DNA of 58,120 nucleotides from assembly GCA_028277885.1 (NCBI GenBank), contig JANQFK010000031.1:1-58120 (forward strand), read 5' to 3'. A program made the position numbers and the translations under genes. This stretch comes from Myxococcota bacterium (GTDB taxonomy: Bacteria; Myxococcota_A; UBA9160; UBA6930). The notes below the pieces were generated by a model. The model had not been told where the DNA came from and did no database searches. It saw only the letters and a list, made by a program, of their open reading frames with translations. Position 1 is the stretch's first letter. Every line of letters begins with the position of its first letter. This document shows positions 25,471 through 33,161 of this stretch, in pieces.

Positions 25471-27003
25471 CTAGCTCACGAGGCGTCCGAGCGGCGTGCT
25501 CCACAGCAGCCGCAGGAGACGTTTCAGCAGGCGCGACTTGCGCGCGCCGTAGGGGAACCAGAGGAACTCCGACTTGGAGCCGAAGCGATCGACCACGATG
25601 GACTGGGCGTGGCAGTAGCTCTTGAGACCGATCTCGCCGTTCACCTGGCCGATCCCGCTGTCCTTGCGCCCGCCGAAGGGGGACTCGGGCAGCCCGTAGG
25701 TGGTCATGCAGTCGTTCACGACCGCGGACCCCGCGACGATCCGCCCGGCCAGGCGCGTGCCCTTTCGCTTGTCCCGCGTCCACACGTTCGCATTCAGCCC
25801 GTACCGCGTGTCGTTCGCGTAGGCGAGGGCCTCCTCCTCGCCGCGCACCCGCATGATGGGTAGCACGGGTCCGAAGGTCTCCTCCCGCATCACGTCCATG
25901 TCGTGGGTCACGTCGGCGAGCACCGTCGGCTCCCAGTAGAGCCCCGGGTAGGCCGGGTTGCGGCGCCCGCCGGCGAGGACCCGGGCCCCCTTGGCGACGG
26001 CGTCGCGCACGTGGCGCTCGATCACCTCGAGCTGGGGCTCGTGGATGATGGGGCCGACGTCGGCCTCGCCCTCGGGCCCCTGGCGCAGCTCGCGGGTCTT
26101 CTCCAGGACCCTGCGGGTGAACTCGTCCGCCACCGCGTCCTCGACGTAGACCCGCTCGGTGGAGACGCACACCTGGCCCGCGTTGGCGAAGGCGCCGAAC
26201 ACGGCCCCGTTGGCGGCCCGCTCGAGGTCGGCGTCGGCGCACACCACCATGGGGTCCTTGCCGCCGAGCTCGAGGGTGCAGGGCACCAGCCGGCGGCCGC
26301 AGGCCTCGGCCACCTTGCGGCCCGTGGCCACGCTGCCCGTGAACGAGATCTTGTCGACGCCCGCCTCGACCAGCGCGGCTCCGGTCTCGCCGTCGCCGGA
26401 GAGGCACTGGAGCACGCCCTCGGGCAGACCGACCTCGGCGAAGAGCTCCGCGACGAGACGCCCGGAGAAGGGCGTCACCTCCGAGGGCTTGAGCAGCACG
26501 GCGTTGCCGGCGACCAGCGCCTGCGCGGTCGGGTTCAGCGCCAGCATGAAGGGGAAGTTCCAGGGCGTGATGATGCCCACCACGCCGAGGGGCCGGTAGC
26601 AGATGCGGAGCTTCTTGGTCTTTGCGAGATGCAGCGGGACGCGACGGTCCGCCAGCAGGCGGCGCGCGCGCCGCGCGTAGAAGCGCAGCGCGTCGCAGGC
26701 CCCGAGGAGCTCGGCGGACAGGATCTCCGCGGGCGGCTTGCCCGTCTCGCGCTCGATCACCTCGACGAAGCGATCCGGCGCCTCGGCGAGTCGCCGCGCC
26801 GCGGCTTCGAGATGACGCCCGCGCTCCTGGAAGGAGAGCGCCGCCCAGTCGGGCTGGGCCTTGCGCGCACGCTCGACGGCGGCGGCGACGTCCGTCGCGG
26901 TCTGCACGTCGAGCTCGCCGATCCCCTCGCGCGTCGCCGGGCTCGCCAACCGCAAGCGGCGGCGTCCCTCGGCACTCGGTTCGATCGGCTCGGCGATGGC
27001 CAT
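25471..27003 (-). CDS. NAD(P)-dependent aldehyde dehydrogenase
   Basis: 510 residues of the aldehyde dehydrogenase superfamily. Cofactor motif TPWNFPFML (about 149-157), FTGSVATG near 226, catalytic Glu in LELGGKD (about 250), catalytic Cys in NAGQVCVSTERVYV (about 284), and late EETFGPVLPI. A C-terminal ~45-residue basic/hydrophobic tail (KSRLLKRLLRLLWSTPLGRL) could be an amphipathic membrane anchor, as in some fatty-aldehyde dehydrogenases. The substrate is unknown; long-chain aldehydes are plausible. It has a clear promoter and is followed by a universal stress protein gene. Confidence 0.93.
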   Translation of the reverse strand: MAIAEPIEPSAEGRRRLRLASPATREGIGELDVQTATDVAAAVERARKAQPDWAALSFQERGRHLEAAARRLAEAPDRFVEVIERETGKPPAEILSAELLGACDALRFYARRARRLLADRRVPLHLAKTKKLRICYRPLGVVGIITPWNFPFMLALNPTAQALVAGNAVLLKPSEVTPFSGRLVAELFAEVGLPEGVLQCLSGDGETGAALVEAGVDKISFTGSVATGRKVAEACGRRLVPCTLELGGKDPMVVCADADLERAANGAVFGAFANAGQVCVSTERVYVEDAVADEFTRRVLEKTRELRQGPEGEADVGPIIHEPQLEVIERHVRDAVAKGARVLAGGRRNPAYPGLYWEPTVLADVTHDMDVMREETFGPVLPIMRVRGEEEALAYANDTRYGLNANVWTRDKRKGTRLAGRIVAGSAVVNDCMTTYGLPESPFGGRKDSGIGQVNGEIGLKSYCHAQSIVVDRFGSKSEFLWFPYGARKSRLLKRLLRLLWSTPLGRLVS

Positions 27004-27043
27004 GCGCTCCCCCTGCGGGCGGCCCCTGCCCCCGGGCGGAACG

Positions 27044-27073
27044 AGGGTACGAGAGCCCCGCGGGAAATGTCAA
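27044..27073 (-). promoter_or_regulatory. Aldehyde dehydrogenase promoter, TTGACA-18-TACCCT
   Basis: On the - strand the perfect -35 TTGACA is at 27073-27068 and the -10 TACCCT at 27049-27044, spacer 18. The predicted start lies about 35 bases before the ATG at 27003, which has GGGGGAG upstream. Confidence 0.65.
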
Positions 27074-27113
27074 TTGCGTTGCGACAGATGCTGCGACGTG
27101 CCAGACAGGAGGC

Positions 27114-28211
27114 GTGAGCGCCCCGACTCCGGCCCTGTTCCGGCACCACCCCCGGCTGGCGGAGCGGCTCCCCCACCGCCCCTTCCTGGCCGGGCCCACC
27201 CCCGTGGAACCCCTGGAGATTCCCGGGCTTCCCGCCGGCCGCGTGTTCGTGAAGCGGGACGAGGCGAGCAGCCCGCTCTACGGCGGGAACAAGCCGCGCA
27301 AGCTCGAGTTCGTGATCGGGGACGCCCTGGCCCGGGGCTCGCGCCGCCTGCTCACCACCGGCGGGCTGGGGACGCACCACGGACTGGCCACGACGATCCT
27401 GGCCCGGGAGTCGGGGCTCGCGACCACCCTGGTGCTGGTGGACCAGCCCGTCACCGAGGAGGTGGAGGAGTCGCTGCTGCTGTTCGCCGCCTACGGGGCG
27501 GAGCTCCGCTACGGGCGAAACGTGCCGGGTGCGGCACGCGAGTGTGTTGCCGTCCTGGCCCGCGGCTGGCTGCGCGGGGAGCGCACGCGCCTGGTTCCCA
27601 CCGGCGGCTCGGGCGCGCTCGGCAACCTGGGCCTGGTGTCGGCGGGCTTCGAGATCGCCGACCAGGTGCGCGCCGGCGAGCTTCCCGAGCCCGCGAGCGT
27701 CTACGTCGCCGTGGGGACGGGTGGAACCCAGGCGGGCCTCGTGGTGGGGCTGCGGCTCGCGGGGCTGGCGACCCGCGTGGTCGGCGTGCTCGTGACCGAC
27801 ATCCTGCCGCCGTCCTCGGCGCGCATCGCGCGGGCGGCGGGCGCCACCCTGGCCCGGCTGCGCGCCGCCGATCCCTCCCTGCCCGTGCCCTCCCTCGGGC
27901 CCGCCGAGTTCCCGCTGCTGCGCGACCAGCTCGGCCCCGGCTACGGCGCCACGACGCCGGCCGCCGAGGCCGCCCGCGCCGCCGCCCACGCCGCCGGGCT
28001 CGAGCTGGAGACGACCTACACGGCGAAGTGTCTGGCGGAGGTGCTGGCCCGGGCGCGCAGCGACGCCCTGGGTGGCGGACCGGTGCTGTTCTGGAACACC
28101 TTCAACGGCGTGGACGTGAAGGCCCGAGCGCCGCGGCCCCTGGATCCCGCGGCCCTGCCGCCGGTGATCCGCGCGCGGCTGACGACGGCCCGAGGCGGGC
28201 CCGGTGAGTGA
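27114..28211 (+). CDS. D-cysteine desulfhydrase / ACC-deaminase-family PLP enzyme
   Basis: 365 residues from GTG 27114, although the AGGAGG at 27107-27112 is unusually close to that start. This is a fold-type II PLP enzyme. PLP Lys lies in YGGNKPRKLEF (about 56-66), the N-terminal VKRDEASSP is typical of the family, TGGLGTHHGLAT carries the usual Asn/Ser-like loop as His-His, and GTGGTQAGLVVG binds phosphate (about 200-215). Members degrade D-cysteine or 1-aminocyclopropane-1-carboxylate; which applies is not clear. The GTGG- and HH-loop variations argue for neither classical activity. It heads an operon with a Tat-exported protein and a GMC oxidoreductase. Confidence 0.82.
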   Translation: MSAPTPALFRHHPRLAERLPHRPFLAGPTPVEPLEIPGLPAGRVFVKRDEASSPLYGGNKPRKLEFVIGDALARGSRRLLTTGGLGTHHGLATTILARESGLATTLVLVDQPVTEEVEESLLLFAAYGAELRYGRNVPGAARECVAVLARGWLRGERTRLVPTGGSGALGNLGLVSAGFEIADQVRAGELPEPASVYVAVGTGGTQAGLVVGLRLAGLATRVVGVLVTDILPPSSARIARAAGATLARLRAADPSLPVPSLGPAEFPLLRDQLGPGYGATTPAAEAARAAAHAAGLELETTYTAKCLAEVLARARSDALGGGPVLFWNTFNGVDVKARAPRPLDPAALPPVIRARLTTARGGPGE

Positions 28212-28764
28212 CGCCGCCCGACCGACGCGCGGCGCCCCGCGCCTGACGCGGCGCGGCTTCCTCGCCTTCGCCGGCACCAGCGCGGCGCTCTCGGCCCTGG
28301 CCGGCCTGCGGCCCGGCGCCGCCGCGGCCGGGGGCGCGGCCGCCACCGCCGGCGCGCGCTTCTTCGCGGAGCGCGAGCGCGAGATCCTCACCCTGGTGGT
28401 CGAGCGCCTGGTCGACACCGGCGAGCCCGGCGCGCCCTCGGTGCGCGAGACCGGGACCGTCGCCACCCTCGACGCGCTCTGCGCCGGTCTCGACCCGGCC
28501 TTGAGCCGCCCGCTACCGACCCTGATGCGGCTCGTGGAGTGGGGCCCCCTGGTGTTCGACTTCACCTTCACGCGCTTCAGCCGCATGAGCCCGGAGCAGC
28601 GCGACGCGTCGCTGCGGGCCTGGATGACGAGCCGCCTCGCGCTGCGTCGCAAGGCGTTCTTCGCCCTGCGCAACCTCGCCTTCCTCGGCTGGTGGAGCCA
28701 GCCCGAGACCTGGCGACTGATCGGCTACGCCGGCCCGCTGCTCGGACCCGGGAGCGAGGCGTGA
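28204..28764 (+). CDS. Tat-exported small subunit of a GMC oxidoreductase
   Basis: 186 residues from GTG 28204, overlapping the previous gene by 8 bases. The N-terminus has a twin-arginine signal (LTRRGFLAFAGTSAALSALA, about 14-33), then FFAEREREILTLVVERLVDT. This resembles gluconate 2-dehydrogenase subunit 3 family proteins, which partner FAD-binding GMC subunits and carry them to the periplasm. The next gene is exactly such a GMC protein, with a GTGA overlap. The partner's own N-terminus has no signal, so piggy-back export is a reasonable inference. Confidence 0.78.
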   Translation: MSDAARPTRGAPRLTRRGFLAFAGTSAALSALAGLRPGAAAAGGAAATAGARFFAEREREILTLVVERLVDTGEPGAPSVRETGTVATLDALCAGLDPALSRPLPTLMRLVEWGPLVFDFTFTRFSRMSPEQRDASLRAWMTSRLALRRKAFFALRNLAFLGWWSQPETWRLIGYAGPLLGPGSEA

Positions 28765-30278
28765 GCACGGACCTCGCCACGCGCGAAGCGCCGCTCGTCA
28801 CGAGCGCCGACGCCTGCGTGATCGGCTCGGGCGGGGGCGGGGCCGTGGCGGCGGCGGTCCTCGCCGAGGCGGGCCGCGACGTGGTGGTGCTCGAGCAGGG
28901 GCACCACTGGACCGCCGGCGACTTCACCCAGCGCGAGGACGAGATGCTGCCGCGGCTGTTCGAGGAGGCGGGCATGCGCCAGACCGCCGACGGCCGCATC
29001 ACCATCCTCCAGGGACGCAACGTCGGCGGCTCGACGGTGCACAACCTCTGCTACGCGTTCCCGACTCCGGACCCGATCCTGGCGCTCTGGCGCGACGAGC
29101 ACGGCCTCCCGGAGCTCGGCCCCGGCGCCCTCGACGACTCCATCGCGCGGGTGGAGGCGAGCCTCAAGGTGAAGCCCATCCGCCCCGACGAGGTGAACGC
29201 ACTGAACGCCGTGGTTCGCCGTGGCGCCGAGAAGCTCGGCTACTCGGGCTTCGTGACGCGCCACAACCGCGAGGGCTGCGTCCAGTCGGGCTACTGCATC
29301 CTCGGCTGCAGCTACGACGCCAAGCAGTCGATGCTCGTCACCTACGTGCCCCGGGCCGAGGCCGCCGGCGCCCGGCTCTTCGCCAACGCAAGGGCCGAGC
29401 GCATCGAGCGCGCGGGAGGCGCGGGCTGGCGCGTGGAGGGCCACGCCCTCGGCCCGTCGGGAGCGCCGCGCCAGCCCTTCCGGGTCGAGGCCCGGGTGGT
29501 GGTGCTCGCCGCCGGCGCCGTGGCCTCGCCGGACCTGCTCCAGCGCAGCGGCCTCGGCGGACCCGCCGTGGGCCGCCACCTCCATCTCCACCCCTCGGTG
29601 GTGGTGTCCGGCGTCTTCGAGGACGACTTCCACCCCTACCGCGGCATCCCCCAGAGCTACTACGTCGACGAGTTCATCGACCTCGAGCGCGACCCCCACC
29701 GCGGCACCATCCTGATGCCGATCTCGGGCTTCCCCGCCCTCGGCGCGACGCTGCTGCCCGGCTTCGGGCGCGACCACTTCCGCTGGATGCGCGACTTCGC
29801 GCGCAGCGCGGGCGTGCTGGCCCTGCTCCACGACCAGAGCGAGGGCCGCGTGCGCCCAGGCTCCGCCTTCGCGAGCCCCGAGATCGACTACGACCTCGAC
29901 GACGACGACCATCGGCAGCTGGCCGAGGGAACCCGCCACTGCGTCGAGGTGCTGCTCGCCGCCGGCGCCGAGCGCGTGCTCGTCCCCTACTACGAGCAGC
30001 CCCTGGCCCTCTCCCCCGGCGACGACCTGGGTGTGATCGAGCGCCGCGGCGTCCGCCCCGGCCGCCTCCCCATCGCCTCCACCCACCCCCAATCCACCTG
30101 CCGCATGGGCGGCGACCCCGCCACCAGCGTCGTCGACGCCTGGGGCCGGGTGCACGACACCCCCGGCCTCTACGTCGCCGACATGAGCGTCTTCCCCACC
30201 TCCCTGGGCGCCCCCCCTCAGATCACCACCGCCGCCCTCGCCGACCGCACCGCGCACCACATCCTCGAGGTGCTGTAG
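28761..30278 (+). CDS. GMC-family FAD oxidoreductase (alcohol-oxidase-like)
   Basis: 505 residues from GTG 28761 (GTGA overlap). The N-terminal FAD loop is VIGSGGGGAVAAAVLAEAG (about 21-39) with VVVLEQG after it. GRNVGGSTVHN matches the GMC 'GG(S/T)' flavin motif, and GCVQSGYCILGCSYDAKQS carries the Cys-rich segment of long-chain alcohol oxidase relatives. The C-terminal part has HPQSTCRMGGD and LYVADMSVFPTSLG. The usual second active-site residue after that, Asn in xNPxxT, is Pro (GAPPQITT). The substrate is unknown, and the electron acceptor may be a cytochrome outside this window. Confidence 0.85.
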   Translation: MSTDLATREAPLVTSADACVIGSGGGGAVAAAVLAEAGRDVVVLEQGHHWTAGDFTQREDEMLPRLFEEAGMRQTADGRITILQGRNVGGSTVHNLCYAFPTPDPILALWRDEHGLPELGPGALDDSIARVEASLKVKPIRPDEVNALNAVVRRGAEKLGYSGFVTRHNREGCVQSGYCILGCSYDAKQSMLVTYVPRAEAAGARLFANARAERIERAGGAGWRVEGHALGPSGAPRQPFRVEARVVVLAAGAVASPDLLQRSGLGGPAVGRHLHLHPSVVVSGVFEDDFHPYRGIPQSYYVDEFIDLERDPHRGTILMPISGFPALGATLLPGFGRDHFRWMRDFARSAGVLALLHDQSEGRVRPGSAFASPEIDYDLDDDDHRQLAEGTRHCVEVLLAAGAERVLVPYYEQPLALSPGDDLGVIERRGVRPGRLPIASTHPQSTCRMGGDPATSVVDAWGRVHDTPGLYVADMSVFPTSLGAPPQITTAALADRTAHHILEVL

Positions 30279-30323
30279 GGGCGCGCCGCTCACGCTCGCA
30301 GCTCACCGGAACCCGCCCGGCCT

Positions 30324-30394
30324 CGGTGCGCGCATCTACGTTCGCGGCAGCTCGGTGGCGCTGGTGGGCACCGGTGCACGCATCTACGTTCGCG
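30324..30394. repeat. Pair of 23-bp direct repeats
   Basis: CGGTGCGCGCATCTACGTTC plus GCG at 30324-30346 and the same with one change (G to A at the seventh base) at 30372-30394, a period of 48 bp. Only two copies are present and no cas genes are nearby, so it is not a CRISPR. Confidence 0.7.
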
Positions 30395-30418
30395 ATGGGC
30401 AGGCGGTGCGCGCAGCGG

Positions 30419-30476
30419 GCCTTCTGGACTTCGTTCGCCTTCGGCTCACTGCGCGCCCGCCTGGGGCGGGCTTGCG
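30419..30476. repeat. Diverged single copy of the 70-bp intergenic repeat
   Basis: It starts GCCTTCTGGACTTCG, continues CCTTCGGCTCACTGCGCGCC, and ends in GGCGGGCTTGCG. This matches the 70-bp unit at 57861-58070, with about 12 bases missing in the hairpin part and four substitutions in the first 38 bases. Confidence 0.65.
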
Positions 30477-30625
30477 TCTCGAGAGCTCGCGCGCCCCATC
30501 CCCTCGCTCGCCTGCGGCTCGCTGGGCCGCGCGGCCCGCGCGCGGCCGAGCGCGGGGCCCTCGGTGCAGGTACGGGTGGGCGACCGCGGCGAGCAACACG
30601 CTGGCGCCTCCCGGAAAGCACGCGG

Positions 30626-30796
30626 GCGCCCGGCGGCGGCGGGGGGTGGGGCGCAGCGAACTCGAGCGCAGCGCCGACAACGGCCGGCTCCCGCCCCGCG
30701 ACGGGCCGAAGCGTCCACGAACACCCACGCGGAACGGATCGCCCGCGCGAGCCATTCGCGGAGCCCCACCCCCCGCCGCCGACCGGACTCCGATGC
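30626..30796. repeat. 171-bp dispersed repeat, copy 1, with 19-bp inverted ends
   Basis: The same length as copy 2 (52834-53004) without indels, and I count 13 differences (about 92% identity). CGGCGGCGGGGGGTGGGGC at 30634-30652 is the perfect reverse complement of 30763-30781. Copy 2 has A instead of G at one position of the left arm and the matching T instead of C in the right arm, a compensatory change. It ends 27 bp from the stop of the CBS gene. Confidence 0.85.
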
Positions 30797-30823
30797 CGGC
30801 ACCGAGGAGCGAAGCGGCCCCCC

Positions 30824-31342
30824 CTACTCCGGCTCCGGCCCGACCCCCGCCACGAAGCGGAGGACGTCGGTCTCGGTCACCATCCCGATCAGCCCCTCGT
30901 CCTCCACGACCGGCAGGCAGCCGATCTTCTTCTCGGCCATCATCAGCGCCGCCTGCTCGATGCTCGCCTCGGGCCCGATCACCACGGCGGGGCTCGACAT
31001 CACCTGGGCGATCTCCACGACGTGGAGGAAGGCCCGGCGCTCGTCGTCGCCGTGGCCCGCGAGGGTGGAGAGAGAGGCCCGCAGCAGGTCCCGCTCGGAG
31101 ACCACGCCCAGCAGGCGACCCGCCTGGACCACGGGCATGTGCCGCACGTGCCCCAGCGTCATGATATCCTCGACGGTCGACAGACGTTCGCTGGCCGAGA
31201 TGGTCACCACCTTGCGGCGCATCACGTCGCGGACCCGGGGGAGGGCCCTCCGGTCGCGGGTCGAGCCCGGGCTCGGCTCCGGTCCCGGCCCGGAAGAGGC
31301 CGGACCGGCGGAGGCCTCGCTCGTCGACTTCGGGGTCGCCAT
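30824..31342 (-). CDS. Tandem CBS-domain protein
   Basis: 172 residues. After a low-complexity ~35-residue N-terminus there are two CBS domains: the first from VRDVMRRKVVTISASERLST to VVSERDLLRA, the second from VMSSPAVVIGPEASIEQAAL to GMVTETDVLRF. Such stand-alone pairs bind adenine nucleotides and regulate partners. The start at ATG 31342 fits a promoter directly upstream (TAGATT 8 bases before the ATG), giving a leaderless transcript, but a later GTG near 31235 cannot be excluded. It is divergent from the unknown gene at 31356, with 13 bp between the starts. Confidence 0.87.
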   Translation of the reverse strand: MATPKSTSEASAGPASSGPGPEPSPGSTRDRRALPRVRDVMRRKVVTISASERLSTVEDIMTLGHVRHMPVVQAGRLLGVVSERDLLRASLSTLAGHGDDERRAFLHVVEIAQVMSSPAVVIGPEASIEQAALMMAEKKIGCLPVVEDEGLIGMVTETDVLRFVAGVGPEPE

Positions 31343-31350
31343 GGGAATCC

Positions 31351-31378
31351 AATCTATGCCTCCCACGCGCGAGGACAA
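31351..31378 (-). promoter_or_regulatory. Candidate leaderless promoter of the CBS gene, TTGTCC-16-TAGATT
   Basis: On the - strand the -35 TTGTCC is at 31378-31373 and the -10 TAGATT at 31356-31351, spacer 16. The ATG at 31342 begins 8 bases after the -10. The promoter lies inside the first codons of the divergent gene. Confidence 0.45.
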
Positions 31379-31859
31379 GGAAAATCTCGAAGATCCGGAC
31401 CGGGACGAGGCAGAAGCCTCCTCGGACGAGGAGATCCGGGGCTTCCTGCCGGACCTGGTGCGACGGGGGCTCACCCTCGGCTTCACGGGCCTGTTCCTGA
31501 CCGAGGAGGCCATGCGCAAGGCCCTCGGCGACACGGTGCCCCGGGAGTGGATCGACTTCGTGGTGAGCCAGAGCGATCGCACCCGGGCCGAGCTGGTGGA
31601 TCGGCTGTCCCGGGAGTTCGGTCGCGTGCTCTCGGCGCTCGACCCGGTGGAGCTGCTGCGCCGCCTCTTCGAGGGGCAGACCCTCGAGGTGACGGCGAAG
31701 ATCCACTTCCCCGATGCGGCCCGCCCCCGGGACCCGGACAAGCACGCCACCGGGGCCCGGGTCTCCCTGCGCAGCCGGCCGCCCACCGAGCCCGAGAGCG
31801 ACCGGGGAGCCGAGCGGGAGGCCGGAGACGACGGCCGTCGGGAGGCCGACGGCGAGTGA
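31356..31859 (+). CDS. Conserved-looking protein of unknown function
   Basis: 167 residues from ATG 31356; ATG 31341 would add five residues and touch the divergent CBS start. The N-terminal 30 residues are acidic (EDKENLEDPDRDEAEASSDE). A helical core follows (FLPDLVRRGLTLGFTGLFLT, VPREWIDFVVSQSDRTRAEL, VDRLSREFGRVLSALDPVEL), then the strand LEVTAKIHF and a charged tail. The helical core looks like an oligomeric or coiled-coil module. I do not recognise the family. It overlaps the next membrane-protein gene by GTGA. Confidence 0.7.
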   Translation: MPPTREDKENLEDPDRDEAEASSDEEIRGFLPDLVRRGLTLGFTGLFLTEEAMRKALGDTVPREWIDFVVSQSDRTRAELVDRLSREFGRVLSALDPVELLRRLFEGQTLEVTAKIHFPDAARPRDPDKHATGARVSLRSRPPTEPESDRGAEREAGDDGRREADGE

Positions 31860-33157
31860 CGTCGGGGAGCCCGCCTGCGCGGAGCGAGACGCGGCGCGCG
31901 GTGGGGACGGGCTGGGGCCTCGCGCTCGGCGCCCTCGCCTGGAGCGCGCTGCTGCACCGCGGGCTCGGGCCCTCGCCGGGAGCGGGCGAGGTGCCGTGGA
32001 CGCGGCCCAGCGGCTTCCTGCTCGAGTGGCTCGCCTCGGGCTCGCTGGCCGTGCTCGGAGAGGACGTGCGCCTCGGCGTGGCGGCGGCCGCCGCGCCGGC
32101 GGCGGCCCTGACCCTCGCCGTCTTCCTCGTCACCCGGCGCGTGGCGCCGCGCCTGATCGCCACCTGCTGCGTGGTGGCGTGCGCGCTCTTCGCCTTCTAC
32201 GGCATCCAGGCGCCCTTCGTGTGGAGCTTCTTCGGCTGGCGCTGGTCCGCCTCCATGGCGGGGTTCGCCGTCGTCGTGGCGGCGGCCGCGCTGGCACCGC
32301 TGCTGGCCGAGCGCTGGCTGCGCCTCGGCTGGCCCGCCCGGGTGCTCTCCTACGCGCCGGTCTTCGCCGCCCTGGTGCTGCTGGAGCGCAACGTGACCGG
32401 GACCGACCCGAGCCTGCGCTTCTCGCTGTCGCCCTGGCCCGCGGTGCAGATCTTCGGCCTCGAGATCACGGCCTCGACCCTGGCGGCGCTGATCCTGGGC
32501 GTCGCGACGGGTCTGGCGCTGCTGGGCCTGGCCGGCGAGCGGGCGGCGGCGGTGCGGGGCGGCGCCGCCCTGGCGGGGGCCGGGCTCGCCGGCGTGTTCC
32601 CGGCCGCCCCGCTGTGGCTCGGATCGACCCAGGGCCTGCTGCCGTTCCAGACCGGCCCGCGCCTGCTCGGCGCCACGGCGGCGGCGGCGGCGCTCACCTA
32701 CGTGTTCGCGAGCTGGAACGCCGGTGGCGGCCGGCGCTGGCGGCGCTGCCGGGTCTGGGCCGTGGCGGCGGCGCTGCTGGGCATCCCGCTCGTCGTGGGC
32801 CAGGCCCTCACGCGCCTCGACTACGGCACCACGCGGGAGGACCGCGCCCAGCGCATCATCGACGCCCTCGACCTCCACTACGCCCGGGAGACCGTGTACC
32901 CCGACGAGCTCGAGGACCTCGTCGCGGCGGGCGACCTCGCGGAGGTCCCGCGCCCGCGCATCGGCTTCGCGCTGGCCTCCTCGCCGGAGTTCGTCTACGA
33001 AGGGTTCGGGACCAGCTACCTGCTCGAGTTCTCGGCGCCGCGCTGGATCCAGTGCGCCTACAGCCCGCCCTACCGCGACGAGGACGGGAACCTCGAGGAG
33101 GGCGAGAGCCTGGAGGAGGCGTGGAGCTGCCCCTCGAAGCCGCCGGACCTGTGGTGA
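31856..33157 (+). CDS. Polytopic membrane protein with a pilin-like C-terminal region
   Basis: 433 residues from GTG 31856, set by a GTGA overlap with GGGAGG upstream. About eight or nine hydrophobic helices fill residues 15-320. After the last helix the sequence RAQRIIDALDLHYARETVYP, DELEDLV resembles the N-terminal 'A..I..AL..Y....YP..L..L' pattern of type II/IV pilins and pseudopilins. It is followed by an aromatic, Cys-containing tail (RWIQCAYSPPYRDEDG). No family name can be given. It lies between an unknown helical protein and an AarF-type kinase on the same strand. Confidence 0.65.
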   Translation: MTSGSPPARSETRRAVGTGWGLALGALAWSALLHRGLGPSPGAGEVPWTRPSGFLLEWLASGSLAVLGEDVRLGVAAAAAPAAALTLAVFLVTRRVAPRLIATCCVVACALFAFYGIQAPFVWSFFGWRWSASMAGFAVVVAAAALAPLLAERWLRLGWPARVLSYAPVFAALVLLERNVTGTDPSLRFSLSPWPAVQIFGLEITASTLAALILGVATGLALLGLAGERAAAVRGGAALAGAGLAGVFPAAPLWLGSTQGLLPFQTGPRLLGATAAAAALTYVFASWNAGGGRRWRRCRVWAVAAALLGIPLVVGQALTRLDYGTTREDRAQRIIDALDLHYARETVYPDELEDLVAAGDLAEVPRPRIGFALASSPEFVYEGFGTSYLLEFSAPRWIQCAYSPPYRDEDGNLEEGESLEEAWSCPSKPPDLW

Positions 33158-33161
33158 CGCC

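Larger units (their letters stand above)
30279..30823. other. 545-bp gene-free gap rich in repeats
   Basis: Between the GMC gene and the convergent CBS-domain gene I see no supported gene. It contains two 23-bp direct repeats, a diverged copy of the 70-bp unit found at the window end, and one copy of the 171-bp dispersed repeat. Several Arg-rich frames cross it on both strands, as expected for unselected GC-rich DNA. Confidence 0.7.

Noticed and set aside
30324..30394. CRISPR array
   Set aside because: Only two repeats of 23 bp with one intervening sequence, no cas genes and no leader.
30626..30796. Short Arg/Ser-rich proteins encoded by the 171-bp repeat (frames starting MARAG... on the - strand)
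   Set aside because: The shared peptide follows from DNA identity. There is no ribosome site, the composition is that of unselected GC-rich DNA, and the inverted ends explain the conservation better.
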